DNA from: Lachnospiraceae bacterium
Lineage (GTDB): Bacteria > Bacillota > Clostridia > Lachnospirales > Lachnospiraceae
Reading direction: 5' to 3'
Length of the DNA: 64,000 bases
Assembly (NCBI GenBank): GCA_017473115.1
Contig: JAFUNC010000011.1
Location: 56,586 to 120,585 of the forward strand
Numbering within the stretch: the stretch's first letter is position 1; each line of letters opens with the position of its first letter. The notes under the pieces are model-generated. The model made no database searches, had not been told where the DNA came from, and saw only the letters and a program-made list of their open reading frames with translations. Below, one piece after another: positions 1-9,047 of the stretch. Both the position numbers and the translations under genes were made by a program.

Positions 1-715
1 TCTGTTCACGAAGCATATAATCCTTTTGATGTTTATTGACCTGTTGTTTTAACTTACCGCTTAAATCCTGACGAATGCGGAGCACATCGACCTCCTCGGT
101 CAACTTTGACAATATTGTTTCAAACAACTTCTCTTCTACATAATTTTCCAAAAATGTCTGACGAATCTGATGTGAAAAATTCAAATGGTTCATGCAAACC
201 TGCATCAGTTCGGACAAATTGAATGATTCCTTTACGGTGACCGGCACAATCTTCGGTACATTAGGTTGGTATAATAGATACTCCTGCACACACTCTTTCA
301 GCATCCGCACACGAGCCTCTTCCTCTACCACATCCCACATACCTCTTTGCAAAAACTGCACTTCCACTTCTGACAACAGATATTTTTCCTGTTCCGCATC
401 AATCTGTAAAAGCCGGCCTCGGGACTCACCCTGTACTAACACGCGAAGTATCTTATTCGGCAAGGTAATTACCTGTTTTACACTGACAATACAACCCATT
501 CCATATAAATCATCCTTACCGGGTTCTTCCGTATCTACATGTTTCTGGCACACCAAAAACAGTCTGTTACCCCCTTTGGTTGCTCTTTCCAATGCAGTTA
601 CAGATTTCTTTCTGTTCAAATCAATATGCGCTATTGTTCCCGGTAAAACCACCATTCCCCGCAAGGGAATCGTCGGCATCCAATCTGTTAATTCCATATT
701 CTCGATATTATTCAT
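1..715 (-). CDS. lon: ATP-dependent protease La (Lon), N-terminal part, cut by the window edge
   Basis: About 238 N-terminal residues are visible and the frame is open to base 1. The protein begins MNNIENMELTDWMPTIPLRG and continues with the LonA substrate-recognition domain (VVLPGTIAHIDLNRKKSV, then GKDDLYGMGCIVSV) before a helical stretch with LKQQVNKHQKDYMLREQ near the edge, which is a typical LonA signature just before the AAA+ module. The AAA+ and Ser-Lys protease parts lie outside. Lon degrades misfolded and selected regulatory proteins in the cytoplasm. ATG at 715 follows an AAAGG-like ribosome site. The gene lies downstream of clpX on the same strand but is separated from it by a terminator and an unusual inverted repeat. 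Confidence 0.93.
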   Translation of the reverse strand, partial: MNNIENMELTDWMPTIPLRGMVVLPGTIAHIDLNRKKSVTALERATKGGNRLFLVCQKHVDTEEPGKDDLYGMGCIVSVKQVITLPNKILRVLVQGESRGRLLQIDAEQEKYLLSEVEVQFLQRGMWDVVEEEARVRMLKECVQEYLLYQPNVPKIVPVTVKESFNLSELMQVCMNHLNFSHQIRQTFLENYVEEKLFETILSKLTEEVDVLRIRQDLSGKLKQQVNKHQKDYMLREQ

Positions 716-760
716 TTTAAAATACGCCGCCTTTCTTAGCATCCGTCTTTGTCATTGATA

Positions 761-820
761 GGATAAGGAAAAAATAATTCTAAGGAAGCGTGCCTGATGT
801 GAATTATCTTTTCCTTATCC
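761..820. promoter_or_regulatory. long inverted repeat in front of lon
   Basis: Arms at 761-780 and 801-820 are complementary at 19 of 20 positions, with a 20-base loop. The hairpin sits between the clpX terminator and the lon start, 45 bases upstream of the ATG. It has no clear T-run on the lon-coding strand beyond an internal T6, so it is not a typical terminator. It could be an operator for a dimeric regulator or a leader structure controlling lon. Confidence 0.7.
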
Positions 821-828
821 CCTCACTC

Positions 829-858
829 CAAAAAACGCCGCCAAGAATGGCGGCGTTT
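829..858 (-). terminator. intrinsic terminator after clpX
   Basis: A perfect 10-bp GC-rich stem (AAACGCCGCC with GGCGGCGTTT, loop of six) is followed by T6 on the minus strand. It lies six bases beyond the clpX stop codon and should end the tig-clpP-clpX transcript. Confidence 0.88.
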
Positions 859-863
859 CCCTT

Positions 864-2138
864 TTAAGCTCTTTTTCTGGTTTTTTTCTTCGGTTCTTCC
901 AATTCGATATGCTTTTCAATAGGCGCACCTTCCCCAAGAACAGAATCCTTGGTAACAATACACTCCGTCATAGTTTCATCCGAAGGAATACGGAACATCA
1001 AATCCATCATGGTTTTTTCCATAATGGAGCGGAGTCCGAGGGCACCTGTTTTACGTTCATGCGCCTCTTTCGCAATTTCTCGAATTGCATCATCTTCAAA
1101 ACTCAACGCTACATTGTCCAATTCAAACAATGCTTTATACTGCTTCACCAGTGCATTCTTAGGTTCCGTCATAATACGAACCAGTGCATCCTCGTCCAAT
1201 CCTTCCAAAGAAACATTGATGGGCACACGACCGATAAACTCCGGAATCAAACCGAATTTTACAAGGTCTTGAGGAGTCACTTCCTTCAGAAGTTCACTCA
1301 AAGCCTTATCGGTATTCTGTGTAATCGTTGAGTTAAAACCAATCGATTTACGATTCAGACGCTTCTCAACAATTTTATCCAAACCGTCAAAAGCACCGCC
1401 GCAAATAAATAAAATATTGCTGGTATCAATCTGAATCAATTCCTGATGAGGATGTTTTCTTCCTCCCTGCGGAGGTACGGAAGCCACGGTTCCCTCAATA
1501 ATTTTAAGTAATGCCTGCTGAACACCTTCTCCGGAAACATCTCTGGTAATGGATACATTTTCGCTCTTCTTGGTAATTTTATCAATTTCATCGATATAAA
1601 CAATACCGTACTGCGCACGCTCCACTTCGTAATCTGCCGCCTGAATTAACTTCAGAAGAATATTCTCTACGTCTTCACCAACGTAGCCTGCCTCTGTCAA
1701 CGTGGTGGCATCTGCAATAGCAAACGGCACATTGATGATTTTGGCAAGTGTCTGCGCCAGATATGTCTTACCGGAACCGGTAGGTCCAATCATAATAATA
1801 TTACTTTTCTGCAATTCCACTCCCAAATCCTTAGGAGCCATAATTCTTTTATAATGATTATACACGGCAACCGAAAGAACCTTTTTGGCTTCCTCCTGCC
1901 CTATAATATAATCATCCAAAAAATTCTTAATTTCCACAGGTTTTAACAGTTTGAAATCAAATTCTGTTGCATCGCCGTCAAACTCATCCATTTCTTCCGT
2001 GACAATTTCATTGCATATTTCTACGCAATCATCACAGATATAAATTCCTTTCGGGCCTGCAACCATTTTACGAACCTGATCCTGTGTTTTTCCGCAAAAA
2101 GAACATTTAATTTTATCATCCGAATGCTTTCCAGCCAT
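864..2138 (-). CDS. clpX: ATP-dependent Clp protease ATP-binding subunit ClpX
   Basis: This AAA+ unfoldase delivers substrates to ClpP. The 424-residue length is usual. The N-terminal zinc-binding domain has C12, C15, C35 and C38. Walker A GPTGSGKT is at residues 118-125, the pore loop GYVG follows, and Walker B is VYIDEIDK. An IGF motif (RKSIGFNS) is the loop that docks into ClpP. The C-terminal sensor-2 region includes [12 protein letters not shown]. The start has a GGAGG site. It lies 24 bases downstream of clpP, the classic tig-clpP-clpX order, and is followed by a strong terminator. Confidence 0.98.
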   Translation of the reverse strand: MAGKHSDDKIKCSFCGKTQDQVRKMVAGPKGIYICDDCVEICNEIVTEEMDEFDGDATEFDFKLLKPVEIKNFLDDYIIGQEEAKKVLSVAVYNHYKRIMAPKDLGVELQKSNIIMIGPTGSGKTYLAQTLAKIINVPFAIADATTLTEAGYVGEDVENILLKLIQAADYEVERAQYGIVYIDEIDKITKKSENVSITRDVSGEGVQQALLKIIEGTVASVPPQGGRKHPHQELIQIDTSNILFICGGAFDGLDKIVEKRLNRKSIGFNSTITQNTDKALSELLKEVTPQDLVKFGLIPEFIGRVPINVSLEGLDEDALVRIMTEPKNALVKQYKALFELDNVALSFEDDAIREIAKEAHERKTGALGLRSIMEKTMMDLMFRIPSDETMTECIVTKDSVLGEGAPIEKHIELEEPKKKTRKRA

Positions 2139-2162
2139 TCCAAGCCTCCAAAATTTAAAGTT

Positions 2163-2762
2163 TTATTTTTCTTCCTGCTCACTACGTGAAGTAATCACGT
2201 AATCAATTAAGCCGTATTCTTTTGCTTCTTCCGCTGTCTTCCAGTTATCGCGTTCGGTATCCGCTGCAACCACTTCTATAGGCTGACCTGTATTCGCCGC
2301 GAGAACTTTATTCAAACGCTCTTTTGTCTGTAAAATATGCTTTGCCGCAATTTCAATTTCGGTAGCCTGTCCCTGGGCTCCGCCAAGAGGCTGATGAATC
2401 ATAATCTCGGCATTGGGAAGTGCATATCTCTTACCTTTGGTTCCACCGGCAAGCAAAAATGCCCCCATAGATGCTGCCATACCGATACAAATTGTGGAAA
2501 CGTCGCACTTAATATACTGCATGGTATCATAAATTGCCCAGCCTGCGGTTACCGAACCGCCGGGGCTGTTGATATAAAGTTGGATATCCTTATCCGGATC
2601 TTCCGCTTCCAAAAACAACATCTGTGCAACCACAAGTCCTGCAGTTACTTCATTCACTTCTTCCCCAAGGAAGATAATACGGTCTTTTAAAAGTCTGGAA
2701 TAAATATCATAGGATCTTTCTCCACGGCCTGTCTGTTCAACAACATAAGGTACTAAGCTCAT
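2163..2762 (-). CDS. clpP: ATP-dependent Clp protease proteolytic subunit ClpP
   Basis: This is the serine peptidase that forms the tetradecameric chamber used with ClpX. All three catalytic residues are at canonical positions: S98 (GMAASMGA), H123 (IMIHQPLGG) and D172 (ERDNW). At 199 residues it has the usual size, with the SPGGSV oxyanion motif at 66-71. ATG at 2762 follows an AGGAGG site. It sits between tig and clpX and is almost certainly co-transcribed with both. Confidence 0.98.
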   Translation of the reverse strand: MSLVPYVVEQTGRGERSYDIYSRLLKDRIIFLGEEVNEVTAGLVVAQMLFLEAEDPDKDIQLYINSPGGSVTAGWAIYDTMQYIKCDVSTICIGMAASMGAFLLAGGTKGKRYALPNAEIMIHQPLGGAQGQATEIEIAAKHILQTKERLNKVLAANTGQPIEVVAADTERDNWKTAEEAKEYGLIDYVITSRSEQEEK

Positions 2763-2809
2763 TTGAATTCCTCCTGTTTATAGATTTCATTCTCAGTTAC
2801 TTCACTGAA

Positions 2810-4096
2810 TTATTTTTCTTTTGCATTTGCAACAACAAATTCAACAGCCTTCTGAATTGCCATATCTTTCTTCATTTCAACTGCTCTTTCGTTGTCCATA
2901 ATTTCCTTAATCTGCTCTACTTCCATCTTGTAAGCCTCTGCCATCTTTGCAAGTTCTTCTTCGTATTCAGCATCACTTACTTCAATCTTTTCAGCAGCAA
3001 CAACTGCTTCCAAAACAAGTCTTGACTGAATTCTCTTTTCAGCCTGAGGTTTTACCTGTTCCATCATAGCAGCTGCAGTCATACCGGTAAACTGGCTGTA
3101 CTGTTCCATGCTGAGACCCTGCATAGCAAGTCTCTGTGCAAATTCATCTACCATCTGTCTCTGCTGTGTTTCAATCATCGCTTCGGGAATTTCCATTTCA
3201 GCATCAGCAATAATTGCTTCTACTACAGCCTCTTCTTTTGCATTTTTAGCATCTGCTTCCTTCTTTTCTTCCAAGTTCTTCTTAACACTTTCCTTGTACT
3301 CAGCAAAGGTGTCGTATGCACTTACTTCTTCTGCAAATTCGTCATCCAAATCAGGCAACTGATTTTCTTTGATTTCCTTAATTGTTACCTTGAACAATGC
3401 GGGCTTGCCCTTTAATTCTTCTGCATGGTAATCTTCAGGGAATGTAACATTTACTTCCACTTCTTCATTGATTGACTTGCCGATTAACTGCTCTTCAAAA
3501 GTATCAATGAAAGAGTGTGAACCGATGGTAAGAGGATAATTTTCGCCCTTGCCGCCTTCAAATGCAACACCGTCAACAAAACCTTCAAAATCAATTACGG
3601 TTGTATCACCGTCTTTGATAGGTCTGTCATCTACGGATACGGTTCTTGCACTGTTCTTTCTTTCAGTTTCAATTGCTTCGTTAACTTCCTCTTCGGTAAC
3701 TTCTACTGCAACCTTATCAACCTTGATTCCCTTGTACTTGCCTAATTTTACTTCAGGCTTTAATGCAACTTCTGCAGTAAAAATAAAAGGCTTTCCTGCT
3801 TCAATCTGTGTTACTTCAATCTTAGGAGAAGATACGATTTCTTCTTCGCATTCATCATATGCTTTTTCGTATGCTTCGGGAATTACTTCATTTGCTGCAT
3901 CTTCAAAGAATACTTCTTTACCGTACATCTGCTCAATCATCTTACGAGGCACTTTGCCTTTACGGAAACCGGGCACTTCAATTTTGCCCTTGTTCTTCTG
4001 ATATGCTGCTTCTACCGCTTTTTCAAAATCTTCTACTGAAACTTCAATAGTAAGCTTTGCCATATTCTTGTCTAATTTTTCAACTGTAAAACTCAT
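2810..4096 (-). CDS. tig: trigger factor (ribosome-associated chaperone and peptidyl-prolyl isomerase)
   Basis: The N-terminal ribosome-binding domain carries the tail signature GFRKGKVPRK. A FKBP-type domain follows in the middle (DTTVIDFEGFVDGVAFEGGKG), then the helical C-terminal arm domain. The chosen start is ATG at 4096 (MSFTVEKL), which has a GGAGG site eight bases upstream. An upstream in-frame start would add 12 atypical residues. The resulting 428-residue length matches the family. Trigger factor binds nascent chains at the exit tunnel. First gene of the tig-clpP-clpX unit. Confidence 0.97.
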   Translation of the reverse strand: MSFTVEKLDKNMAKLTIEVSVEDFEKAVEAAYQKNKGKIEVPGFRKGKVPRKMIEQMYGKEVFFEDAANEVIPEAYEKAYDECEEEIVSSPKIEVTQIEAGKPFIFTAEVALKPEVKLGKYKGIKVDKVAVEVTEEEVNEAIETERKNSARTVSVDDRPIKDGDTTVIDFEGFVDGVAFEGGKGENYPLTIGSHSFIDTFEEQLIGKSINEEVEVNVTFPEDYHAEELKGKPALFKVTIKEIKENQLPDLDDEFAEEVSAYDTFAEYKESVKKNLEEKKEADAKNAKEEAVVEAIIADAEMEIPEAMIETQQRQMVDEFAQRLAMQGLSMEQYSQFTGMTAAAMMEQVKPQAEKRIQSRLVLEAVVAAEKIEVSDAEYEEELAKMAEAYKMEVEQIKEIMDNERAVEMKKDMAIQKAVEFVVANAKEK

Positions 4097-4202
4097 TTTT
4101 GTTTCCTCCTTTATGTATCGCCGTTGGCGCACAAATCTTTTCTTTTATAAAAATTATTTTTAGCAGTTGGGTATAAAACCCCATACTTACAGTCATTTTA
4201 CG

Positions 4203-4211
4203 ATTATAGCA
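4203..4211 (-). promoter_or_regulatory. extended -10 promoter for tig
   Basis: On the minus strand the sequence TGCTATAAT is an extended -10 element, about 105 bases upstream of the tig start. No good -35 box is visible at 17 bases, which fits an extended -10 promoter. The leader that would follow is about 100 nucleotides long. Confidence 0.5.
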
Positions 4212-4282
4212 CAAACAATTGCAAAAGAAAAGAAAAAAATTGATATTCCACTCCCCATTGAAAAAACTGTCCAAAAATTCCC

Positions 4283-4312
4283 AACATAATTCATTTATTT
4301 ACGGTCATACTA
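4283..4312 (+). promoter_or_regulatory. probable sigma-G promoter of the spore protein gene
   Basis: AACATA at 4283-4288, 17 bases, then CATACTA at 4306-4312. The -10 is a perfect match to the forespore sigma-G consensus CATACTA and the -35 keeps CATA. It lies about 70 bases before the SASP start, which is the expected regulation for this gene class. A short palindrome (ATAAGT/ACTTAT) lies in the leader at 4321-4338. Confidence 0.72.
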
Positions 4313-4380
4313 ACACCAAGATAAGTCAAAAAACTTATCTGAACAAAATAAACTAAGATAAAATTTTGGAGGAAAACACA

Positions 4381-4581
4381 ATGAAAAACAATAGTAATTC
4401 AAGTTCAACAGCAAAAACTCACAAGGCAGCTTTAGATCGTTTCAAAACAGAAGTTGCAAGCGAATTAGGTATCAACTTAAAGGACGGTTACAACGGTGAC
4501 CTTACTTCTAAAGAAGCAGGTTCTATCGGTGGTGAAATGGTTCGTAGAATGATCCAGCGTCAGGAAGAATCTATGCAGTAA
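4381..4581 (+). CDS. alpha/beta-type small acid-soluble spore protein
   Basis: A 66-residue DNA-binding protein that coats and protects forespore DNA and is cut by the GPR protease at germination. The diagnostic segments are FKTEVASELGI (the GPR cleavage region) and GSIGGEMVRRMIQ (the second conserved helix). The start is ATG at 4381, with a GGAGG site six bases upstream; an in-frame TTG at 4366 overlaps that site and is unlikely. It stands alone between a sigma-G-type promoter and its own terminator and marks the organism as spore-forming. Confidence 0.95.
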   Translation: MKNNSNSSSTAKTHKAALDRFKTEVASELGINLKDGYNGDLTSKEAGSIGGEMVRRMIQRQEESMQ

Positions 4582-4697
4582 TCAATCGTCAGTCTGAATG
4601 ACGATGTGATTCGGTGAATAATAAGCATAGACTCTTTACACCGATAAAATAAGTATGCATCCAAGGGTTCTACATAGAATCTTTGTATGCTGACATG

Positions 4698-4741
4698 AAA
4701 ATGCACTTAAGCGCAGGAATATGCCCTTGGGTGCATTTTTC
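4698..4741 (+). terminator. intrinsic terminator after the SASP gene
   Basis: The stem AAAATGCAC..AAG pairs with CTTGGGTGCATTTT through two G-U pairs and ends in a T-run. The region 4582-4697 before it shows no coding potential. Confidence 0.7.
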
Positions 4742-4871
4742 ATATGTATATTTTTAAACAGTATCTCAGAATCAGCATTGCTTTTTATCTTTGAATGCAT
4801 TATAATATAATCAATAATTAGGGAAAATACAATTTTAGTTCAATAAGAAAGCAACGAAAGGACGTGAGTTT

Positions 4872-5063
4872 ATGGATATCGCAGGATTATCAATGGCTAT
4901 GGCTCAAAATGACCTCGGCACCAAGATAGGCATTGCTGTTTTAGACAAAAATATGGAAACCGCCGAAACACAAGGTGCACAGATTGTTCAGATGATTGAC
5001 AGTGCCGCAATTCAGCGTTCCGTACAGCCCCACCTCGGCGTCAATATCGATATTTCAATTTAA
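4872..5063 (+). CDS. YjfB-family putative motility protein
   Basis: A 63-residue protein starting MDIAGLSMAMAQNDLGTKIG and ending PHLGVNIDISI. This matches the small YjfB family found in motile Firmicutes, whose members share a conserved LSM..q..l..k.giavL start and a G.NID.. end. The biochemical role is not established; the motility link comes from the family annotation. It is monocistronic, with a good AAGGACGTG-type ribosome site and a strong terminator. No flagellar genes are nearby. Confidence 0.8.
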   Translation: MDIAGLSMAMAQNDLGTKIGIAVLDKNMETAETQGAQIVQMIDSAAIQRSVQPHLGVNIDISI

Positions 5064-5070
5064 AAGTTTA

Positions 5071-5100
5071 TAGCAAGGTGTTCCGCCTTGCTATTTTTTT
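5071..5100 (+). terminator. intrinsic terminator after the YjfB gene
   Basis: Perfect 8-bp stem TAGCAAGG/CCTTGCTA with loop TGTTCCG followed by seven T. Confidence 0.92.
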
Positions 5101-5119
5101 GTCTGTTATATACAAACAA

Positions 5120-5155
5120 AAACCGGCCCGATGGACTCGAGCCGGTTCTTTTTAT
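5120..5155 (-). terminator. terminator after the TM-helix channel gene, possibly bidirectional
   Basis: Stem AACCGGC/GCCGGTT, with a T-run on both strands (TTTTTGTTTG on minus, CTTTTTATTT on plus). It lies just beyond the stop codon of the minus-strand gene at 5170. Confidence 0.82.
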
Positions 5156-5169
5156 TTTATAAAATCTGC

Positions 5170-6375
5170 TTATTTTTCTTCATCTTTCTTGCCGGCATTG
5201 TCTTCCAACTTTTTCAATGCCTTAGCAGCAAAATCTCTGCCGCCCACACCAAATGCAATTGCAAATGCAACAGCAAGTGCAGCAAGAATTAACTTAAATG
5301 CAGAGTTTACGATTTCTGCGGCAATACCCAACTGGCTTAATACCATAAATCCGCCAACGGTAAAGATTGCAATTTTCACTAAAGTCGCATATGTAGAGAA
5401 ACCGTTTTTCTTAAGTGCCTTTTCTGCCATTGAACTTGCAAAGAAGCAAATTACGAGAATTACAACTGCGCTTAATGCAGCAGGCATATAACCGATAATT
5501 ACGGCACCAATATCTGTAAGAACTTCCAATTTAAGAACATTGATACCTTCTACTACAAAGAAGATTACAATTACAACCTGAACAATAGTTCCTATTAATT
5601 TAGAAAGAACAACCTTGCTGTCATCCTTATCCATTAATTTCGCAATCTTCGCATCCAGACCTGCAGACGCAATCAAACGGCTGACAATCTGACCTACAAA
5701 TTTTGCAATGAACCAACCGATGGTTACGATAATAATGGTAACCAAAATATTGGGAATAAAAGCAAAAATAGTATTGAGTACTGCAGTTGCAGGATTTGAA
5801 ATGACATCAATGTTCAATACATCCAATGCCAAAATCACCATAGGAATTAAAATTAAAACATATACAACATATGCCAAAGTATTGGACAATTTCGCAGAAT
5901 CTGTTACTTCTACGCCTAATTTTTCCTGAATTTTGTTTACTTTGATTTTATCAAATACAGGAATCAATAACTGACGAACAGCCTTTGCAATAAAGAAACC
6001 AATTACCAAAACAATAACAGCCGCAACCACGCTGGGTACATATCCCCAGATTGTGCTCAACACCTGAGTAATAGGTGCAGTCACAGCCTCCAAACCTAAA
6101 GCAGAAAAAATCGCGGGAACAAACAAAAGAAATACCAATAAATAAACCAATTTACCGATAAATTCTTTCACGGTTCCGGGCTTATCTCCTTCACCGTCAG
6201 CCTTTGCAAGAACTTCTCCCAACTTACCCTTGCCTAAAAGTTTTACCACCAGTGTTTTTACAATTGCAGCTACAATAAAAGCAGCAATCAAGATAACCAC
6301 TGCCGTAAGTACTGCCAACGCACCGGTTGAAAATGCAGCCCAAACGCCGCTTAACCAGTCAAGTACTTTGTCCAT
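5170..6375 (-). CDS. mechanosensitive-channel-like protein with conserved TM-helix repeats
   Basis: A 401-residue integral membrane protein. It has at least three copies of the conserved TM-helix repeat: GYVPSVVAAVIVLVIGFFIAK, FIPNILVTIIIVTIGWFIAK and GYMPAALSAVVILVICFFAS. This arrangement is known from CmpX-type relatives of small-conductance mechanosensitive channels, which lack the MscS beta domain. ATG at 6375 has a GGAGGG site six bases upstream, while the longer frame begins at a GTG overlapping that region. The C-terminus is charged. It likely acts in osmotic or membrane-tension homeostasis, but this is family inference. It is monocistronic. Confidence 0.82.
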   Translation of the reverse strand: MDKVLDWLSGVWAAFSTGALAVLTAVVILIAAFIVAAIVKTLVVKLLGKGKLGEVLAKADGEGDKPGTVKEFIGKLVYLLVFLLFVPAIFSALGLEAVTAPITQVLSTIWGYVPSVVAAVIVLVIGFFIAKAVRQLLIPVFDKIKVNKIQEKLGVEVTDSAKLSNTLAYVVYVLILIPMVILALDVLNIDVISNPATAVLNTIFAFIPNILVTIIIVTIGWFIAKFVGQIVSRLIASAGLDAKIAKLMDKDDSKVVLSKLIGTIVQVVIVIFFVVEGINVLKLEVLTDIGAVIIGYMPAALSAVVILVICFFASSMAEKALKKNGFSTYATLVKIAIFTVGGFMVLSQLGIAAEIVNSAFKLILAALAVAFAIAFGVGGRDFAAKALKKLEDNAGKKDEEK

Positions 6376-6499
6376 AAAAAACCCTCCAATCACTATATTT
6401 TTGTTAAAGTACTACAATACGTATTCTAACACTTTTTCCCAAAAAAATATAGTAGATTGAAGGATTATTTTTAAAAACACATTTTATTCACATTTAAAT

Positions 6500-7057
6500 T
6501 CATATTTCTTTGCTGACAATAATTGCATCGGCAAGTTCACGGCTTATTTCTTCGCCCAATATCGTTTCCACAATCTTTAAACCAAACTCTACCGCGCATC
6601 CCATTCCTCTGGAAGTGATAATGTTTCCATCCGCGCAAACGGGTTCATATGAAACCACGGCACCGGTTAAATCTTTCTCAAAGCCCGGATAACAACAGGC
6701 AGTTTTTCCGTTTAGCATACCTTTATGTCCTAAAATGCTGGGAGCAGCGCAAATTGCTGCAAGAAGTTTCTCCTGCCGATAAAAGGCATCCACCTGTGTC
6801 ATTAACACTTCACACGCTTCCAAATTCAAAGTTCCGGGCATTCCGCCTGGAAGAATCAGCATGTCATATTCACTGAAATTCAACTGATTAATAATCTTAT
6901 CTGTTTCCACTACAATTCCGTGTGAACCGATTGCTCTTTTTTCGCCTGTAATGGATACCATATCAATCTCTACATGAACGCGCCTTAATAAATCCACTAC
7001 CGTCAATGCTTCAATTTCTTCAAAACCGGTTGCCAGAAAAATTGCTGTTTTTGCCAT
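6500..7057 (-). CDS. DJ-1/PfpI family protein
   Basis: A 185-residue class I glutamine-amidotransferase-like protein. It has the DJ-1 signatures: a conserved Glu in GFEEIEALT near residue 13, and the nucleophile elbow with Cys in AAICAAPSIL near residue 104. YDMLILPGGMPGT precedes the elbow. DJ-1 relatives act as glyoxalase III-like or redox-sensing proteins; the exact activity cannot be read here. The start is ATG at 7057, which restores the family N-terminus AIFLATGFEEIE and follows a GGAAA site. It is the last gene of the hflK-hflC run and may be co-transcribed with it. Confidence 0.9.
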   Translation of the reverse strand: MAKTAIFLATGFEEIEALTVVDLLRRVHVEIDMVSITGEKRAIGSHGIVVETDKIINQLNFSEYDMLILPGGMPGTLNLEACEVLMTQVDAFYRQEKLLAAICAAPSILGHKGMLNGKTACCYPGFEKDLTGAVVSYEPVCADGNIITSRGMGCAVEFGLKIVETILGEEISRELADAIIVSKEI

Positions 7058-7136
7058 GCCTGTATTTCCTTTCTTTATTTGGGCAATACCTCTTTGGTAT
7101 TTTATCTTTTGGTTACAATTTGTTTCTGATTCCATT

Positions 7137-8003
7137 TTAGTAAAAAATTTGTGCAATGGGTGATTCCGGCGAAAGAATCAGGGTTTTATTTTCTCCCTGC
7201 AATGCTTCTTTTGCCGCATCTAAACTTCTGACATAAGCATAAAAATCTGCCCGGCTTTGATCCGCATATGCTTCCGAAAGAATGCGCATGTATTCCGCTT
7301 CACCTTCTGCTCTTAAAATTTCGGCCTCTTTTTCTGCCTCAGAAATCATAATGGCAACTTCCTTATCGGTTTGATTGCGAATCTTCTGGGCTTCTGCCTG
7401 TCCCTGCGCAATGAACGTAGCCGCGATATTATCACGTTCCGAAATCATACGCTCATATACCGCCTCTTTATTATCGTTCGGTAAATCCAATTTAACGGTC
7501 TCCACTTCCAGAATTGCGATTCCGTACTGCTCCATGGATGTACCGATATTATTAATGATTGCATCCTGTAATTCATCACTTCTGCCGGAAATTACCTGCT
7601 CTTGGGTCATACTGCTGATGACACTCTTGGTTGCATTGTAAACCACCGTATCAATACGGCTTTCGGCATTTCCCACAGACGAGTTTAATGTCTGGGAAAA
7701 TTTCAACGCATCCGTAATTTCCCAAAGTACATAGCAGTCACAAATCATAGTCTTTTTATCTCCGGTAATTACATCCGAGGGAGCCAAATCATACAAAAGA
7801 ATCTCTTTCGGCAAAGTATATACACTCTCCACGAAGGGAATCTTAAAACTCAATCCCGCCTCATCAATCACACGCTCAACCTTACCAAATTGTTTAATTA
7901 ATGTATATTCATTTTCCTGTGTTACTACGATAGAAGAACTGAAAGTAATAATGAGTAAAAATGTGACAATCGTAATAACTACCGCAATAATGCCTTTTTT
8001 CAT
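7137..8003 (-). CDS. hflC: HflC-like SPFH/prohibitin membrane protein
   Basis: A 288-residue protein with one N-terminal membrane segment (GIIAVVITIVTFLLIITF). The SPFH domain follows (QENEYTLIKQFGKVERVIDEAGLSFKIPF), then an Ala/Glu-rich coiled coil (IRNQTDKEVAIMISEAEKEAEILRAEGEAEY). HflC forms a large membrane-anchored cage with HflK that, in well-studied bacteria, modulates the FtsH protease and membrane domains. The hflK gene ends 12 bases upstream, so the two are coupled. The start has a GGAGGAATG-type site. Confidence 0.9.
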   Translation of the reverse strand: MKKGIIAVVITIVTFLLIITFSSSIVVTQENEYTLIKQFGKVERVIDEAGLSFKIPFVESVYTLPKEILLYDLAPSDVITGDKKTMICDCYVLWEITDALKFSQTLNSSVGNAESRIDTVVYNATKSVISSMTQEQVISGRSDELQDAIINNIGTSMEQYGIAILEVETVKLDLPNDNKEAVYERMISERDNIAATFIAQGQAEAQKIRNQTDKEVAIMISEAEKEAEILRAEGEAEYMRILSEAYADQSRADFYAYVRSLDAAKEALQGENKTLILSPESPIAQIFY

Positions 8004-8015
8004 TATACATTCCTC

Positions 8016-9038
8016 CTATCCTTCCTGATTTCCTGTTGCATAAGGACTTGATGTAATGTTACCAAACAGAGGTGCCACCGGCACAACAGTCTGGGTTTCG
8101 CCGTTTCCGCTTTCGATAATGACCGTAAGTTCCGGAAGTACTTCTTCCATAGCCTCATAAAACATTCTTTCCTGGGTCAACTCGGGATACTTAATATACT
8201 CCGCATACATTGCATCAAAACGTGCCACCTGCGCAGTCGCCTCATTGATACGCTCTGTTTTATCCGCCTCTGCCTCCTGAATAATTCTGTCAGCCTCCGC
8301 CTGTGCAGCCGGAATCTGTTCATTACGATATTTATTTGCATTGTTTACGGCAGTTTCACTTTCCTGCTTTGCGGTTTCTACCGCTTTAAACGCCTGCATA
8401 ACCGCTTCTGTGGGAGGTTCTGCATCCTGAATGGTGATATTCACCAACTGGATACCGATATCACGTTCTTCCAGTTTCTGGATAATCATTTCCTTAATCT
8501 GCGCCTGAATTTCATTTTTTCCGGTAGTCAAAACGCTGTCTACGGAATAACTTCCGATGACATTACGGATACAGGACTGAGAAATCTTTTTCAGGATTTC
8601 CACCGGTTCTTCCGATGCATACAGGGCTTTGACCGGATCGGATACACGATATTCCACAAAGAAATCCACGTTTACAAAATTATAATCCGATGTAATCATC
8701 AAAGACTCATCTTCCTGACTCATATTGGTATCGCTGGAATAACCGATGGAGAATCCCTGAATTGTAGTATTCACCTTTTTTACCTGCTGGATAAAAGGAA
8801 TTTTAAAATGCAATCCGGCCTCAGTTACCGCTTCCGCTTTCCCGAACGTTACCAATACTGCCTGCTCCTGCTCTCGGATGGTATAGGTACTCTGGGATAT
8901 CAGAATACCTATCACAATCACTACAACTGCAAGAACAATGATTTTACCGATACCCTTGGGCATTTTCATATCATTTTTCTTTTTACTTTTTGATTTGCCG
9001 TCACTTGAAAAACGTTCAAATATATTTTCGTCTGCCAT
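8016..9038 (-). CDS. hflK: HflK-like SPFH/prohibitin membrane protein
   Basis: A 340-residue protein. It has a charged cytosolic start (FERFSSDGKSKSKKKND), one membrane segment (IIVLAVVVIVIGILIS) and an SPFH domain (EQEQAVLVTFGKAEAVTEAGLHFKIPF). A coiled coil rich in Ala and Glu follows (AAQAEADRIIQEAEADKTERINEATAQ). It is the partner of the adjacent HflC. It begins only nine bases after the stop codon of the large solute-binding lipoprotein gene, so it probably shares that transcript, which is an unusual operon partner. Confidence 0.9.
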   Translation of the reverse strand: MADENIFERFSSDGKSKSKKKNDMKMPKGIGKIIVLAVVVIVIGILISQSTYTIREQEQAVLVTFGKAEAVTEAGLHFKIPFIQQVKKVNTTIQGFSIGYSSDTNMSQEDESLMITSDYNFVNVDFFVEYRVSDPVKALYASEEPVEILKKISQSCIRNVIGSYSVDSVLTTGKNEIQAQIKEMIIQKLEERDIGIQLVNITIQDAEPPTEAVMQAFKAVETAKQESETAVNNANKYRNEQIPAAQAEADRIIQEAEADKTERINEATAQVARFDAMYAEYIKYPELTQERMFYEAMEEVLPELTVIIESGNGETQTVVPVAPLFGNITSSPYATGNQEG

Positions 9039-9047
9039 TTTTACCTC

